A stretch of DNA of 24,658 bases from a virus. This document shows positions 24,473-24,658 of the stretch, one piece after another; position 1 is the first letter of the stretch, and every line of letters starts with the position of its first letter. A program made the translations under genes and the position numbers. The notes beneath the pieces were generated by a model. That model was not told the DNA's origin and did not search any database. It saw nothing but the letters and a program-made list of their open reading frames with translations. The stretch spans positions 1 through 24,658 of IMG/VR virus record IMGVR_UViG_3300009130_000130, one strand, 5' to 3'.

Positions 24473-24658
24473 CTAGTACACATAATAACGCGATGTACCG
24501 TCGCTGTATATAGCTATAGCGGCGTATGGAGACTCCAAAACCACTGAATCACCGCCATCAATTTTGTCAGCATCGCCAGAAGTATGGATCACCACAGCAT
24601 TTGTATTCGAGGCGCCTCCTTCATCTTTTACAATAAACGTTTGACCTTCCGCTGTATT
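24473..24658 (-). CDS. Partial CDS, C-terminal 61 residues of a fibre-like protein
   Basis: An open frame enters from the right edge and ends at TAG 24475-24473. The 61 visible residues are beta-rich and include DKIDGGDSVVLESPYAAIAI and end SRYYVY. The block IDGGDS-V/I-VLES-x-YAA is the same as in the last 30 residues of the next fibre-like gene (806 aa), and the DNA is also similar there, so the two genes share a C-terminal tip domain. The N-terminal part lies outside the window, so length and type are unknown. I infer a tandem fibre or decoration gene made by duplication or tip exchange. Confidence 0.82.
   Translation of the reverse strand, partial: NTAEGQTFIVKDEGGASNTNAVVIHTSGDADKIDGGDSVVLESPYAAIAIYSDGTSRYYVY

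Noticed and set aside
72-24513. Many plus-strand open frames up to 227 codons
   Set aside because: All lie opposite well-supported minus-strand genes, lack consistent ribosome sites and have compositions typical of antisense reading (Ser/Pro/Arg/Leu-rich).
1-24658. CRISPR array, tRNA, integrase, insertion sequence or toxin-antitoxin genes
   Set aside because: No regularly spaced short repeats, no cloverleaf recognised and no such protein motifs; the repeats seen are protein-coding repeats in fibre genes.

Overview
The window is a block of the virion-structure genes of a contractile-tailed double-stranded DNA phage of the T4-like superfamily. Every gene I can support lies on the minus strand, so transcription runs from the right end (24658) to the left end (1). 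The head, neck and upper-tail proteins are recognisably T4-like: gp22-type scaffold, gp23-type capsid protein with a matching maturation cleavage site, gp13/gp14/gp15-type neck and tail-terminator proteins, gp18-type sheath, gp19-type tube and a gp26-type baseplate/assembly protein. Sizes and inserted domains differ strongly from T4. The fibre proteins carry repeat styles that I associate with uncultured marine phages. I infer a marine bacteriophage far from T4 itself; the host cannot be read from this window. No bacterial gene, tRNA, insertion sequence, CRISPR array, integrase or replication gene is seen.

Layout in order of transcription. (i) 24658-19237: the 3' end of one fibre-like gene and two complete fibre-like genes of 806 and 828 aa. 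The first two share a C-terminal tip. (ii) 19152-16232: scaffold, then major capsid protein, then a hairpin terminator. (iii) 16061-13086: a small Pro/Ala/Glu-rich protein and the three neck/terminator proteins. (iv) 12981-9342: sheath and tube. (v) 9303-8244: a gp26-like protein with a zinc ribbon whose end overlaps a short ORF in another frame at a run of seven U, followed by a strong terminator. (vi) 8115-1: a small conserved-looking protein, tape measure, tube-initiator-like protein, LysM protein, a very large hub-like protein and the first 40 codons of a further gene. These are packed with overlaps or gaps of 13 nt or less.

Two things stand out. First, every intergenic gap of about 50 nt or more contains a short motif near ACTAYTTATA on the coding strand, 17-97 nt before a start codon. 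All three strong terminators are followed by such a motif. I read this as the phage's own late promoter element. Second, groups (v) and (vi) have the order of the P2 tail module (E, E', T, U, X, D) although the proteins upstream are T4-like. In that position the U7 run at the end of the gp26-like gene looks like a programmed +1 (or -2) frameshift site that would make a 352-353 aa fusion.

Portal, terminase and prohead protease genes are not in the window. The protease is expected to exist elsewhere because the capsid protein keeps its cleavage site.
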